A stretch of DNA of 60,199 nt from Frigoribacterium sp. Leaf186 (GCF_001423905.1 NZ_LMPQ01000012.1:332624-392822); one strand, 5' to 3'. Counted from the stretch's first letter, positions 8,962-17,762 are shown. Program-made: numbers and translations. Notes: generated from the sequence alone by a model not told the origin.

Positions 8962-9959
8962 TTGCGCTTCCCCCGGGGGATGTGAGGCGTCGGCACGGTC
9001 CGGGGCGCCCGGGCGCCCTGCACCGAGGAGGCGCTGTCGAAGCCGGTCAGGACGACGCTCGTCAGCGACGGCAGGACGATGTCCATGCCGTCGAGGGTCT
9101 TCTTGAGACGCGACCGCAGCTCGCGGTCGACGATGTCGCGGTCGGACGATCGGGTCTTGGCGACGATGCGGATGATCACGTGCTCGTCGGCGATCGACTG
9201 GATGCCCCACACCTCGGGTTGGTCGATGATGGCGCGCTTCCACTTGGGGATCGCCGCGAGCTCGTTCGCCGTGTTCAGCATGGCGTCCTGCACCTGGTCG
9301 ACGTCGGCCGAGTAGGGCACGGCGAGGTCGATGACGACGCGCGTCCAGCCCTGGGACATGTTGCCCACCCGCAGGATCTCGCCGTTGCGCACGAACCACA
9401 GCACGCCGTTGACGTCGCGGATCTGGGTGACGCGGATGCCGACCGCCTCGACGACTCCGGCGGCCGGGCCGACGTCGACGACGTCACCCACGCCGAGCTG
9501 GTCCTCGGCCACCATGAAGATGCCGTTGAGCATGTCTTTGACGATGTTCTGGGCACCGAACGCGAGGCCCGCGCCGACCACGCCGGCGGCACTGACGATG
9601 GCGACGACGTTGAAGTCGAGCTCGCCGAGGATGAGCACGAGGGCGATGGCGGCCACGACGACGGTGACCACGTTGTTGAGCACGCTGCCGAGCGTCCGGG
9701 TGCGTTGGACGACGCGCACCGCCTGCAACGGGGACGCCATGAGCGCCTGGGTGTCGTCGACGTTCTGCTTGCGCTTGATGCCGTTGACGACCTGGTCGAC
9801 CACCCGCCGGATGGTGAAGTGCAGCGCGACGCGCAGGAGAACCGCGATCAGCAGGATGGCGGCGATGCGGATGGGCACGCCCCACATGTTCCAGAAGGCC
9901 TCCCAGTCGAACGCGACGGGAGCGGCAGGGTCGGTGGTGGCGGCGAGGAGGAGGTCCAT
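8958..9959 (-). CDS. mechanosensitive ion channel, MscS family
   Basis: The 333-aa protein has about three N-terminal membrane segments (near residues 28-52, 90-115 and 118-145). The MscS pore helix region reads VVAIVSAAGVVGAGLAFGAQ followed by NIVKDMLNGIFMVAEDQLGVGDVV, the highly conserved junction to the cytoplasmic beta domain. It opens under membrane tension to release solutes during hypo-osmotic shock. The C-terminus is a basic Pro/Arg tail ending in GKRK. It starts at ATG 9959 with only a weak ribosome binding site. It overlaps the globin start by 4 nt, so the pair is one operon. Confidence 0.92.
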   Translation of the reverse strand: MDLLLAATTDPAAPVAFDWEAFWNMWGVPIRIAAILLIAVLLRVALHFTIRRVVDQVVNGIKRKQNVDDTQALMASPLQAVRVVQRTRTLGSVLNNVVTVVVAAIALVLILGELDFNVVAIVSAAGVVGAGLAFGAQNIVKDMLNGIFMVAEDQLGVGDVVDVGPAAGVVEAVGIRVTQIRDVNGVLWFVRNGEILRVGNMSQGWTRVVIDLAVPYSADVDQVQDAMLNTANELAAIPKWKRAIIDQPEVWGIQSIADEHVIIRIVAKTRSSDRDIVDRELRSRLKKTLDGMDIVLPSLTSVVLTGFDSASSVQGARAPRTVPTPHIPRGKRK

Positions 9960-10020
9960 ATGGGCACCAAGTGAAGCACGCCTCGGTCGGCGCAGCCGTG
10001 AGGTGCCTGGACGCGCGGAC

Positions 10021-10045
10021 GGCGGGCCCTGTGACAGGGCCCGCC
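10021..10045 (-). terminator. terminator hairpin downstream of pepN
   Basis: A perfect 11-bp stem (GGCGGGCCCTG / CAGGGCCCGCC) with a 3-nt loop lies 43 bp beyond the pepN stop codon on the minus strand. There is no T-tract. It would separate pepN from the mscS-globin pair. Confidence 0.7.
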
Positions 10046-10087
10046 GTCGGTGCGGTTCGTCGGGTCGACGGACGACCCGGGCCGCGA

Positions 10088-12628
10088 CTACTGCTGGTCG
10101 ACCGCCTGCACCCGCAGCGCCCGCTCGACGCCCGCGACGCTCTCGCGGACGATGCGGCGGAGCGCCGGGGTCTCGGGGTTCGCCTCGAGCCAGGCGTACG
10201 ACGCGTCGACGAGGGCCTGGTCGGCGAGGCCGGCCGGGTACAGCCCCGAGACGAGCGTGTCGGCGATGTGGTAGCTGCGCGACTCCCAGATGCCGGTGAG
10301 CGACGAGAAGTAGCGCTCGACGAGCGGTTGCAGGATCGCCGGGTCGTTGGTGTGCTGGAACCCGAGCGTCGTCGCCCGCACGATGGCGTTCGGCTGCTCG
10401 GCGCTGTCGACGACCGATTCGAAGGCGGCGAGCTTGCCCTCGGTGGTGGGGATGGTCGCCCGGGCTCGGGCGGCCGCCTGGGCGCCGTTGGCGGTGTTGT
10501 CGTCGGCCAGCGCCGCGTCGATCTCGGCCTCGCCGGCGCCGCCGACGAGCACGAGGCCCTCGAGCAGCTGCCACCGCAGGTCGGTGTCGACGGTGAGGCC
10601 CTCGAGGACGCGCGATCCGTCGAGGAGGCCGGCCAGCGCCTCCCGGTGGTCGTCGGTCGAGGCGATCGCCGCGAAGAACGTCACGAACTGGAACTGGGCG
10701 TCCGACCCGGCCTCGGCGCCCTGCGCCAGGGCCCAGAGGCCGTCGCCGACCTCGGTGATCGTGGAGGCGCGGCGTGCGGGGGCCACGTAGCTGCGGGCCG
10801 TCTGCAGCAGCTGTGAGAGCGTGGTGCGGATGGTCGTCGACTCGGTCTCGGTCGCGATGTTGTCGAGGACGAGGCGGACGTAGTCGGACGGGGAGGTCTC
10901 GGCGTCGCGCGTGGCGTCCCAGACCGAGCCCCACACCAGCGCGCGGGCGAGCGGGTTCGAGATCTTCGACAGGTGGGCGATCGCCGTGGCGAGCGAGACG
11001 TCGTCGAGGCGGATCTTCGCGTAGGCGAGGTCGTCGTCGTTGATCAGCACGAGGTCGCCGCGGTTCAGGCCGACCAGCTCGGGGACCTCGGTGCGGGTGC
11101 CGTCGACGTCGATCTCGACGCGGTCGGTGCGCACCAGCGAGTCGCCCTGCAGGGCGTAGAGGCCGACGGCGAGACGGTGCGGGCGGATGGTCGGGTGGTC
11201 GGCCGGGGCCTCTTGCAGCACGGCGAACGAGGTGATCGTGCCGTCGTCGTCCACCTCGAGCTCGGGGCGCAGCGTGTTGACGCCCGCGGTCTCGAGCCAG
11301 AGCTTCGACCAGCTGGTCAGCTCTCGGCCCGAGGTCGCCTCGAGCTCGACGAGCAGGTCGCTCAGCTCGGTGTTCGAGTGGTGGTGCTTCTTGAAGTACG
11401 CGGCGACGCCGGCGTAGAACGCGTCGATGCCGACCCAGGCGACGAGCTGCTTCAGCACCGACCCGCCCTTGGCGTAGGTGATGCCGTCGAAGTTCACCTG
11501 CACGTCTTCGAGGTCGGTGATCGTGGCGACGACCGGGTGGGTCGAGGGCAGCTGGTCCTGGCGGTAGGCCCAGCTCTTCTCCATCGCCTGGAAGGTCGTC
11601 CACGCCTCGGTCCACTCGGTGGCCTCGGCCGTCGAGATGGTCGACGCCCACTCGGCGAACGACTCGTTCAGCCAGAGGTCGTTCCACCACTTCATCGTGA
11701 CGAGGTCGCCGAACCACATGTGGGCGAGCTCGTGCAGGATCGTGACGACCCGGCGCTCCTTGATGGCGTCCGTGACCTTGCTGCGGAAGACGTAGGTCTC
11801 GACGAAGGTGACGGCACCCGCGTTCTCCATCGCTCCGGCGTTGAACTCGGGCACGAAGAGCTGGTCGTACTTCTCGAATGGGTACGCGTAGTCGAACTTG
11901 TCCTCGTAGTAGGCGAAGCCCTGGCGGGTCTTCTCGAAGATGTAGTCCGCGTCGAGGTACTCGGTCAGCGAGCGGCGCGTGAAGATGCCGAGCGGGATCG
12001 TGCGGCCGTCGGAGCTGGTGAGGTCGCTGCGCACGACGTCGTACGGGCCCGCGACGATCGCCGTGACGTAGCTCGACAGCACCGGCGTGGGCGAGAACGT
12101 CCACGTGCCGACCTCGCCGTCGACGACGGGCTCGGGGGTGGTCTGGTTGCTGACGACCTGCCAGCGGGCGGGCGCGGTGACGGTGAAGCGGAACGTCGCC
12201 TTGAGGTCGGGCTGCTCGAAGACCGCGAAGACGCGGCGGCTGTCGGGCACCTCGAACTGCGAGTAGAGGTAGACCTCGCCGTCGACCGGGTCGACGAAGC
12301 GGTGCAGGCCCTCGCCCGTGTTCGTGTACTCGGCGTCGGCGACGACCTCGAGCACGTTCTCGGCGGCGAGGTCGGCGAGCTGGATGCGCACGCCGTCCGA
12401 CACCGCGTCGACGTCGAGGGCGGTGCCGTTAAGCGTCACCGAGTGCACCGTGCGGGTGAGTGCGTCGATGAAGGTCGAGGCGCCGGGGGTGGCGGTGAAG
12501 CGCACGGTGGTCGAGCTGCCGAACACCTCGTCGCCGCGGGTCAGGTCGAGGGCGATCTCGTACGACTGCACGTCGACGATGCTCTTGCGCTCCTGCGCTT
12601 CGACGCGGGTGAGGTTCTCTCCGGGCAC
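10088..12628 (-). CDS. pepN: aminopeptidase N (M1 zinc metallopeptidase)
   Basis: This 846-aa cytoplasmic peptidase removes N-terminal residues from peptides. The M1 hallmarks are present: exopeptidase motif GAMEN at residues 265-269, zinc motif HELAH at 299-303 and the third ligand Glu322 in NESFAEW. An N-terminal beta-saddle domain (about 1-200) and a long helical ERAP1-like C-terminal domain complete the usual layout, at typical length. The GTG start has GGAG about 9 nt upstream; a TAGGCT -10 lies on the minus strand at 12688-12683. It probably works downstream of Clp proteases in peptide turnover, together with the M3 peptidase at 28-30 kb. Confidence 0.96.
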   Translation of the reverse strand: MPGENLTRVEAQERKSIVDVQSYEIALDLTRGDEVFGSSTTVRFTATPGASTFIDALTRTVHSVTLNGTALDVDAVSDGVRIQLADLAAENVLEVVADAEYTNTGEGLHRFVDPVDGEVYLYSQFEVPDSRRVFAVFEQPDLKATFRFTVTAPARWQVVSNQTTPEPVVDGEVGTWTFSPTPVLSSYVTAIVAGPYDVVRSDLTSSDGRTIPLGIFTRRSLTEYLDADYIFEKTRQGFAYYEDKFDYAYPFEKYDQLFVPEFNAGAMENAGAVTFVETYVFRSKVTDAIKERRVVTILHELAHMWFGDLVTMKWWNDLWLNESFAEWASTISTAEATEWTEAWTTFQAMEKSWAYRQDQLPSTHPVVATITDLEDVQVNFDGITYAKGGSVLKQLVAWVGIDAFYAGVAAYFKKHHHSNTELSDLLVELEATSGRELTSWSKLWLETAGVNTLRPELEVDDDGTITSFAVLQEAPADHPTIRPHRLAVGLYALQGDSLVRTDRVEIDVDGTRTEVPELVGLNRGDLVLINDDDLAYAKIRLDDVSLATAIAHLSKISNPLARALVWGSVWDATRDAETSPSDYVRLVLDNIATETESTTIRTTLSQLLQTARSYVAPARRASTITEVGDGLWALAQGAEAGSDAQFQFVTFFAAIASTDDHREALAGLLDGSRVLEGLTVDTDLRWQLLEGLVLVGGAGEAEIDAALADDNTANGAQAAARARATIPTTEGKLAAFESVVDSAEQPNAIVRATTLGFQHTNDPAILQPLVERYFSSLTGIWESRSYHIADTLVSGLYPAGLADQALVDASYAWLEANPETPALRRIVRESVAGVERALRVQAVDQQ

Positions 12629-12721
12629 GCTGGCTCCATCCGTCTGGGGGGGTGAGTGGGGGACTCGTGGTCCGCTGAGAGCCTAGACCGGCTGTACGAC
12701 GGCGGGGTGTTGACTGTGCGC

Positions 12722-13360
12722 ATGACCGACACCACCGCGCCCGCCCCGGCCCCCGCCTCCCACACCGTCGTCGACTTCTGGTTCGACCCTTCGTGCCCCT
12801 GGGCCTGGATGACCAGCCGGTGGGTGGACGAGGTCGCGAGGCACCGTGACCTCGACGTCACGTTCCACGTCATGAGCCTGGCGGTGCTGAACGAGGAGAA
12901 CGACGTCAGCGACGAGTACAAGGCGAACTTCGCCCGCATGCTGCGGTACACGCGACTCGTCACGGCGGCCGGTGAACTGCACGGCCAGCAGATCGTGAAG
13001 CCGCTGTACGACGCTCTCGGCACCCGCATCCACCACGAGGGCGAGAAGGACGGCGACGTCGTGATCGCCGGCGCGGTCGCCGAGGTCGGCCTGCCCGCCG
13101 ACTTCGCCCGGTACGCCGACACCGACGAGTACGACGAGCAGATGCGGGCGAGCCACTTCGACGGCATCGGCCGCGTCGGCCAGGACGTCGGCACGCCCGT
13201 CATCGCCGTCGACGGCGTCGCCTTCTTCGGCCCGGTCATCTCGCCCGCCCCGAAGGGCGAGGAGGCGCTGCGCCTGTGGGACGGAGTCGTCGCGGTGGCC
13301 TCGTACCCCGGCTTCTTCGAGATCAAGCGCACCCGCACGGTCGGGCCGATCTTCGACTGA
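12722..13360 (+). CDS. DsbA-fold oxidoreductase, mycothiol-dependent Rv2466c (mycoredoxin-2) type, with CPWA active site
   Basis: This 212-aa protein closely matches the Mycobacterium tuberculosis Rv2466c pattern along its length: DFWFDPSCPWAWMTSRW, FHVMSLAVLNE, DVGTPVIAVDGVAFFGPV and the C-terminal YPGFFEIKRTRT. Rv2466c is a thioredoxin-fold, mycothiol-linked reductase that activates certain nitro-drugs. Here the active site is Cys25-Pro-Trp-Ala28, so the second cysteine of a CXXC pair is absent; that would suit a monothiol mechanism using mycothiol. The ATG at 12722 is preferred over an upstream in-frame start at 12656 because homologues begin near the beta strand. It is divergent from pepN. 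Confidence 0.85.
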   Translation: MTDTTAPAPAPASHTVVDFWFDPSCPWAWMTSRWVDEVARHRDLDVTFHVMSLAVLNEENDVSDEYKANFARMLRYTRLVTAAGELHGQQIVKPLYDALGTRIHHEGEKDGDVVIAGAVAEVGLPADFARYADTDEYDEQMRASHFDGIGRVGQDVGTPVIAVDGVAFFGPVISPAPKGEEALRLWDGVVAVASYPGFFEIKRTRTVGPIFD

Positions 13361-13397
13361 CCGGGGCGCGGGGTCGACCTGGCTTAAGATCGAGTCC

Positions 13398-13883
13398 ATG
13401 CGCATCCACGTGGCGACCGATCACGCCGGCCTCGACTTCAGCACGACCGTCATCCAGCACCTCACCGACGCCGGCCACGACGTGACCGACCACGGTCCGA
13501 CCAGCTACGAGCCCCTCGACGACTACCCGTCGTTCTGCATCGCGGCCGCCCGGGCCACCGTGCGTGACCAGCGCGCCGGCCACGAGGCGCTGGGCGTCGT
13601 GTTCGGCGGCTCGGGCAACGGCGAGCAGATCGCCGCGAACAAGGTCGAGGGCGTCCGGGCCGCCCTGGTCTGGAACGACTCCACCGCGAAGCTCGCCCGT
13701 CAGCACAACGACGCCAACGTGATCGCGATCGGCGCCCGTCAGCACACCGAAGCCGAGGCGCTGGCCTTCATCGACGCCTTCGTCGCCGAGCCCTTCAGCC
13801 ACGACGAGCGCCACGTCCGTCGCATCGCACAGGTCGGCGAGTACGAGACCACGGGCGCGATCGCCGGGCACCCGGTCGACTGA
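13398..13883 (+). CDS. rpiB: ribose-5-phosphate isomerase B
   Basis: The 161-aa product interconverts ribose 5-phosphate and ribulose 5-phosphate in the pentose phosphate pathway. The RpiB/LacAB signatures are visible: ATDHAGL at residues 6-12, Cys near residue 47, and the phosphate-binding GGSGNGEQIAANK. Length is typical. TAAGAT at 13385-13390 lies 7 nt before the ATG with no Shine-Dalgarno, consistent with a leaderless mRNA. The stop codon sits inside a perfect 23-bp tandem duplication and is followed by a strong hairpin. Confidence 0.95.
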   Translation: MRIHVATDHAGLDFSTTVIQHLTDAGHDVTDHGPTSYEPLDDYPSFCIAAARATVRDQRAGHEALGVVFGGSGNGEQIAANKVEGVRAALVWNDSTAKLARQHNDANVIAIGARQHTEAEALAFIDAFVAEPFSHDERHVRRIAQVGEYETTGAIAGHPVD

Positions 13884-13909
13884 CGACCGGGCACCCGGTC
13901 GACTGACGA
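13864..13909. repeat. 23-bp tandem duplication across the rpiB stop codon
   Basis: Two identical 23-bp units occupy 13864-13886 and 13887-13909. The rpiB TGA (13881-13883) lies in the first copy and a second TGA lies at the same place in the second copy. The unit length is not a multiple of three, so the second TGA is out of frame. Confidence 0.92.
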
Positions 13910-13920
13910 CGTAACGTCGA

Positions 13921-13954
13921 GAGCGGCGAGACCCCGACCGGGGGCTCGCCGCTC
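13921..13954 (+). terminator. rpiB terminator hairpin
   Basis: GAGCGGCGAG (13921-13930) pairs with CTCGCCGCTC (13945-13954) over 10 bp, and the loop contains further CCCC/GGGG pairing. It lies just beyond the duplicated stop region of rpiB. Confidence 0.75.
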
Positions 13955-14014
13955 CGTCGTCTCCGCCCCCGGCGCGCGAGACCGTCACACCGTCCCACCG
14001 AGAGAGGTGCCGCC

Positions 14015-14989
14015 GTGCCCGAGGGCCATTCCGTCCACCGCATCGCCAACCAGTTCGAGCAGAGCTTCGTCGGCCATCGGGCCGAGGTCACCTCACCCCA
14101 GGGCCGCTTCGCGGCCGGGGCCGAGAAGCTCGACGGCGCGACCATGGTCGACGCCAAGGCCGTCGGCAAGCAGATGTTCCTCGAGTTCGACAACGGGTTG
14201 TGGTTGCACGTGCACCTCGGCCTCTACGGCGCGTGGGACTTCGCGGGCGCCATCGCGACCGGCCACTCGATGGCCGAGTCGCGGACGCGCCGCTCGGCCA
14301 CCCGCAAGGCCGAGAACGCCCCCGACGCCGACGGCGAGCACTCGATGTCGAGCATCGGCGCCCCCCGCACGAGCCGCGTCCGCATGGCCGAACAGGAGAA
14401 GACCGAGGACGACGTCGAGTCGTTCCCGCCCGAGCCCGTCGGCCAGGTGCGGGTCCGGTTGCTGACCGACACCGCCGTCGGCGACCTGCGTGGGCCGACG
14501 AAGTGCGAGGTCCTCGACGCGGCCGGCGTCGACCTCGCCATCTCGAAGCTCGGCCCCGACCCCCTCGTCGACTCGCCGAAGAAGGGGGCCGACCGCTTCG
14601 TGTCGATCGCGGGCAAGAAGCGCACCCCGATCGGGCTGCTGTTGATGGACCAGAGCGTGGTCAGCGGCATCGGCAACATCTACCGTGCCGAGCTGCTGTT
14701 CCGGGCCCGGCTCGACCCGCACACGCCCGGCAACCAGGTGCCCGAGGACGTCCTGCGCGACCTCTACAAGGACTGGACGAAACTGCTGAAGAGCGGTGTC
14801 GAACTCGGCCAGATGATGACGATGGACGGCCTCACCAAGGCCCAGCGCGCGAAGGCGCTGCGCAGCCGGGCCGACCGCCACTGGGTGTACCACCGCGAGG
14901 GTCTGCCCTGCCGGGTCTGCGGGACGAACATCGTGATGGAGATGGCCGCGGGTCGCAAGCTCTACTGGTGCCCGACCGACCAGACTTGA
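14015..14989 (+). CDS. Fpg/Nei family DNA glycosylase (endonuclease VIII-like)
   Basis: A 324-aa base-excision repair enzyme that removes oxidised bases. It starts at GTG with MPEGHSVHR, so Pro2 and Glu3 are the catalytic residues after Met removal, and the helix-two-turn-helix region contains QSVVSGIGNIYRAE. A charged insertion (about residues 88-150) makes it longer than usual. The C-terminal zinc finger is atypical: Cys299-x2-Cys302 is normal, but the second pair is Cys319-x2-Asp322 in YWCPTDQT. The start has GAGAGAGGTG upstream. The PaiB-like gene follows after 4 bp, suggesting one transcript. Confidence 0.9.
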   Translation: MPEGHSVHRIANQFEQSFVGHRAEVTSPQGRFAAGAEKLDGATMVDAKAVGKQMFLEFDNGLWLHVHLGLYGAWDFAGAIATGHSMAESRTRRSATRKAENAPDADGEHSMSSIGAPRTSRVRMAEQEKTEDDVESFPPEPVGQVRVRLLTDTAVGDLRGPTKCEVLDAAGVDLAISKLGPDPLVDSPKKGADRFVSIAGKKRTPIGLLLMDQSVVSGIGNIYRAELLFRARLDPHTPGNQVPEDVLRDLYKDWTKLLKSGVELGQMMTMDGLTKAQRAKALRSRADRHWVYHREGLPCRVCGTNIVMEMAAGRKLYWCPTDQT

Positions 14990-14993
14990 GCGC

Positions 14994-15617
14994 ATGCGGC
15001 ACACCCCCACGTTCGTCCTGTCCGACGTCGACGAGGTCAAGCGGCTCGTCCGCGAGAACCCGTGGGCCACGATCGTCTCGAACACGGCGTCCGGGCTCGT
15101 CGCCTCGCACTACCCCGTGGTGCTCGAGCAGGACGCCGCCGACCCCGACGCGATCGTGCTCGTGAGCCACGTCGGCCGCCCCGACGAGCGGTCGCACGAA
15201 CTCGGCGAGCACGAGGTCATGGTGATCGTCCAGGGCCCGCACGGCTACGTCTCGCCCGGCTGGTACCCGGCCGAGCAGATCATCCCCACCTGGAACCACG
15301 TCACCGCGCACCTCTGGGGCACCCCCGAGATCCTCTCCGACGACGAGAACTTCCGCGTGCTGGGCGAACTCGTCGACCACTTCGAACGCGTCATGCCGAA
15401 CCCCTCGACCCTCACCCTCGACGACGAGGGCTCGAGACGGGTCGCGAAGGGGACGGTCGGCATCCGCCTGCGCGTCACCCGCTTCGACGCCCGGGCCAAG
15501 CTCAGCCAGAACAAGGCGCCCGAGGTCGTCGACCGCATCGTCGACGAGCTCGAGCACGGCGAGCACTACGCGCAGCCCGCGCTCGCCGCCGAGATGCGTC
15601 GGGTGCGCGACCGATGA
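14994..15617 (+). CDS. PaiB-family FMN-binding protein
   Basis: A 207-aa protein resembling Bacillus PaiB: N-terminal MRHTPTFVLSDVDEVKRLVRENPWATIVS, HYPVVLE, the GPHGYVSPGWY motif, and the C-terminal RLRVTRFDARAKLSQNKAPEV. PaiB was described as a negative transcriptional regulator, and the fold is a split-barrel flavin-binding domain; whether it binds DNA here is unknown. It lies 4 bp after the glycosylase gene and overlaps the amidohydrolase start by ATGA, so the three genes form a probable operon. Confidence 0.87.
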   Translation: MRHTPTFVLSDVDEVKRLVRENPWATIVSNTASGLVASHYPVVLEQDAADPDAIVLVSHVGRPDERSHELGEHEVMVIVQGPHGYVSPGWYPAEQIIPTWNHVTAHLWGTPEILSDDENFRVLGELVDHFERVMPNPSTLTLDDEGSRRVAKGTVGIRLRVTRFDARAKLSQNKAPEVVDRIVDELEHGEHYAQPALAAEMRRVRDR

Positions 15618-17149
15618 CGGTCGGTGCGGTCGGTGCGGTCGGTGGGGTCGGTGCGGCCGACGGAGCCGAGGAGGCGCGGCGCACGATCCTGAGGGACGTC
15701 CGCCTGGTCGGCGGCGGGCCCGCCCCCGTGGACGCCCTGCTCGACGGTGGTCGTGTCGTCGCGCTCGCGTCCGGCCTCCCCTCCGACGGTGCCGAGGTGC
15801 TCGACCTCGGCGGCCGCTGGCTCGCCCCGGGCCTGTGGGACTCCCACGTGCACATGGACCAGTGGGCACTCGTCCGTCGTCGGCTCGACCTGTCGGCGGC
15901 CCGCTCCGCCGCCGAGGCAGCGTCGATCGTGGGGGAGCGGCTCCGCTCCGAGCCGGTCGAGGCCGGTGGCACCCTCGTCGGCTACGGCTTCCAGGACGCG
16001 CTGTGGCCCGACGCCCCGAGCCGCGCGCTGCTCGACTCGGTGGCCGGCGACGTGCCGGTCGTCCTGGTCAGCAACGACCTGCACTCCGTCTGGCTCGACT
16101 CGTCCGCCCTCGCCCGCCACGGGCACGCCGACCACCCGACGGGTCTGCTGCGCGAGCAGCCGGCCTTCGACGTCAGCGCCGCGGTGAGCGTGGTGCCCGA
16201 CGACCTGCTCGACTCGTGGGTCGGCGAGGCCGTCGACGCGGCCGCCGCCCGAGGGGTCGTCGGCGTCGTCGACCTCGAGATGACGCTGGGCCTCGACCGC
16301 TGGGCGCGACGGGTGGCCGGTGGGACGCGCGGGCTGCGCATCCGTGCCGGGGTCTACCCGCGCGACCTCGACGCCGTCGTGGACAGGGGCCTCCGCACCG
16401 GCGACGTCGTCCCGGGCACCGGCGGCCTCGTCACCATGGGGCCGTTCAAGATCATCACCGACGGCTCCCTCGGCACCCGCACCGCGTGGTGCCACGAGCC
16501 GTACCCCGGGCTCGAGGGCGACCCCGCGGCCCGGGGGGTGCGGATCTACGAGACCGACGAACTCGTCTCGTGGCTGCACCGCTCCTCCTCGGCCGGGTTC
16601 GTGCCGGCCGTGCACGCCATCGGCGACGCCGCCAACGCCCAGGCCCTCGACGCCTTCGAACGGGTCGGCTGCGGTGGCAGCGTCGAGCACGCCCAGCTGC
16701 TCGACGCACGAGACGTCGAACGCTTCGCCCGCCTCGGCGTCGTGGCCAGCGTCCAACCCGAGCACGCCATGGACGACCGCGACGTGGCCGACCGCTACTG
16801 GGCGGGCCGGACCGACCGGGCCTACGCCTTCGAGAGCCTGGTCGCCGCCGGCGTCCGGCTGCAGCTCGGCTCGGACGCACCCGTGGCGCCCCTCGACCCG
16901 TGGGTGGCGATGGCCGCGGCGATCTCGCGCTCGCGCGACGGACGCGAGCCGTGGCACCCCGAACAGCGCGTCGTCGCCTCGGCGGCGCTCGCCGCGTCGA
17001 CGGATGGTCGTGCGATGGTCGAGGTGGGCTCGGTCGCCGACCTCGTCGTCACCGAGGTCGACCCCCTCGCCGCGTCCGACGTCCGGTTGAGGGGCATGCC
17101 CGTCTCGGGCACCCTGCTCGGTGGCCGCTGGACTCACCGCGACCTCTGA
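15614..17149 (+). CDS. amidohydrolase family protein (YtcJ-like)
   Basis: The 511-aa protein is a metal-dependent hydrolase of the amidohydrolase superfamily. Metal-site motifs are visible: SHVHMDQ after the N-terminal beta domain, a MGPFKIITDGSLGTRT strand with its conserved Lys, HAIGDAAN, HAQLL and the catalytic-Asp segment LGSDAPV. YtcJ-type enzymes act on N-substituted amides or cyclic amides; the substrate is not known. The start is set by the ATGA overlap with the PaiB-like gene. The first codons contain a 9-bp repeat (VGA units), and the stop codon sits in a 17-bp tandem triplet, so both ends carry repeats. Confidence 0.88.
   Translation: MTVGAVGAVGGVGAADGAEEARRTILRDVRLVGGGPAPVDALLDGGRVVALASGLPSDGAEVLDLGGRWLAPGLWDSHVHMDQWALVRRRLDLSAARSAAEAASIVGERLRSEPVEAGGTLVGYGFQDALWPDAPSRALLDSVAGDVPVVLVSNDLHSVWLDSSALARHGHADHPTGLLREQPAFDVSAAVSVVPDDLLDSWVGEAVDAAAARGVVGVVDLEMTLGLDRWARRVAGGTRGLRIRAGVYPRDLDAVVDRGLRTGDVVPGTGGLVTMGPFKIITDGSLGTRTAWCHEPYPGLEGDPAARGVRIYETDELVSWLHRSSSAGFVPAVHAIGDAANAQALDAFERVGCGGSVEHAQLLDARDVERFARLGVVASVQPEHAMDDRDVADRYWAGRTDRAYAFESLVAAGVRLQLGSDAPVAPLDPWVAMAAAISRSRDGREPWHPEQRVVASAALAASTDGRAMVEVGSVADLVVTEVDPLAASDVRLRGMPVSGTLLGGRWTHRDL
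15620..15655. repeat. 9-bp tandem repeat in the amidohydrolase N-terminus
   Basis: Four 9-bp units of type GTCGGTGCG (third unit one mismatch) encode a V-G-A-V-G-A-V-G-G-V-G-A stretch in the first codons. Copy number could easily vary by slippage. Confidence 0.85.
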
Positions 17150-17185
17150 CGCACCGCGACCTCTGACGCACCGCGACCTCTGACG
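17135..17185. repeat. 17-bp tandem repeat, three copies, across the amidohydrolase stop codon
   Basis: Three identical units CACCGCGACCTCTGACG occupy 17135-17151, 17152-17168 and 17169-17185. Each contains a TGA; the first is the amidohydrolase stop codon (17147-17149). Confidence 0.92.
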
Positions 17186-17202
17186 CGACGAGCCCGGCAC
17201 GG

Positions 17203-17238
17203 CGAAGGCCGCCACCCCGTGCGGGGTGGCGGCCTTCG
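17203..17238. terminator. bidirectional terminator between amidohydrolase and dps
   Basis: CGAAGGCCGCCACCCC (17203-17218) pairs perfectly with its complement at 17223-17238, giving a 16-bp stem with a 4-nt loop. It lies between two convergent genes and can serve both strands. Confidence 0.85.
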
Positions 17239-17273
17239 TCCGTCTGGCGAGGGTGCCCAGCTGATGGGCCGGC

Positions 17274-17762
17274 TCAGCCCGCGACGTGCGCGGCGAGGAA
17301 CCAGCGGTCCTTCTCGAGGCCGCGCGAGATCTCGATCGCGACGTCCTGGCTCGAGGCGTCGAGCTCGCCGAGCTCGTCGATCGCCTCGCGGACGGCGACG
17401 AGCGACGCGTCGATCTGGGCGACCAACTCGGCGATGGTGACGTCGATCTGGTTGAAGCCGGGCGAGGTCGGGGGGATCACGGTCTTCGCGGCGACGGACT
17501 CGATGCGGCCGTCGACCGGCAGGCCGAGGGCGACGACGCGCTCGGCGGCGAGGTCGGCCCATTCGCGGGCGTGGTCGACGACCACGTCGATGAGTTCGTG
17601 GACGGCGACGAACGCGATGCCGCGCACGTGCCAGTGGGCCTGCTTGCCGTTGACCGACAGCGCCGTCATGTCGGTGACGATCTGGCTGAGGAACTGGGCG
17701 ACGCCGGCGGCGACGTCGGGGTCGACGGAACCCTGGGGGACGGTGCGGGTGATGTCGGTCAT
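17274..17762 (-). CDS. dps: Dps: DNA-binding ferritin-like starvation protein
   Basis: A 162-aa mini-ferritin that oxidises Fe2+ with H2O2, stores the iron in a dodecamer, and shields DNA. The inter-subunit ferroxidase residues are visible as His43 in QAHWHVRG, His55, Asp59, Asp70 and Glu74 (in AER), with the usual spacing. Length is normal, and the N-terminus is short without a Lys-rich DNA-binding tail. GGAAAGGA is a strong Shine-Dalgarno before the ATG. The region 65-100 bp upstream holds two direct repeats that resemble DtxR/IdeR boxes, so iron control is plausible. Confidence 0.95.
   Translation of the reverse strand: MTDITRTVPQGSVDPDVAAGVAQFLSQIVTDMTALSVNGKQAHWHVRGIAFVAVHELIDVVVDHAREWADLAAERVVALGLPVDGRIESVAAKTVIPPTSPGFNQIDVTIAELVAQIDASLVAVREAIDELGELDASSQDVAIEISRGLEKDRWFLAAHVAG

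Noticed and set aside
8962-9399. Longer globin frame extending into the mscS-type gene
   Set aside because: The extension is shadow sequence of the channel gene; the ATGA overlap at 8958-8961 gives the natural start.
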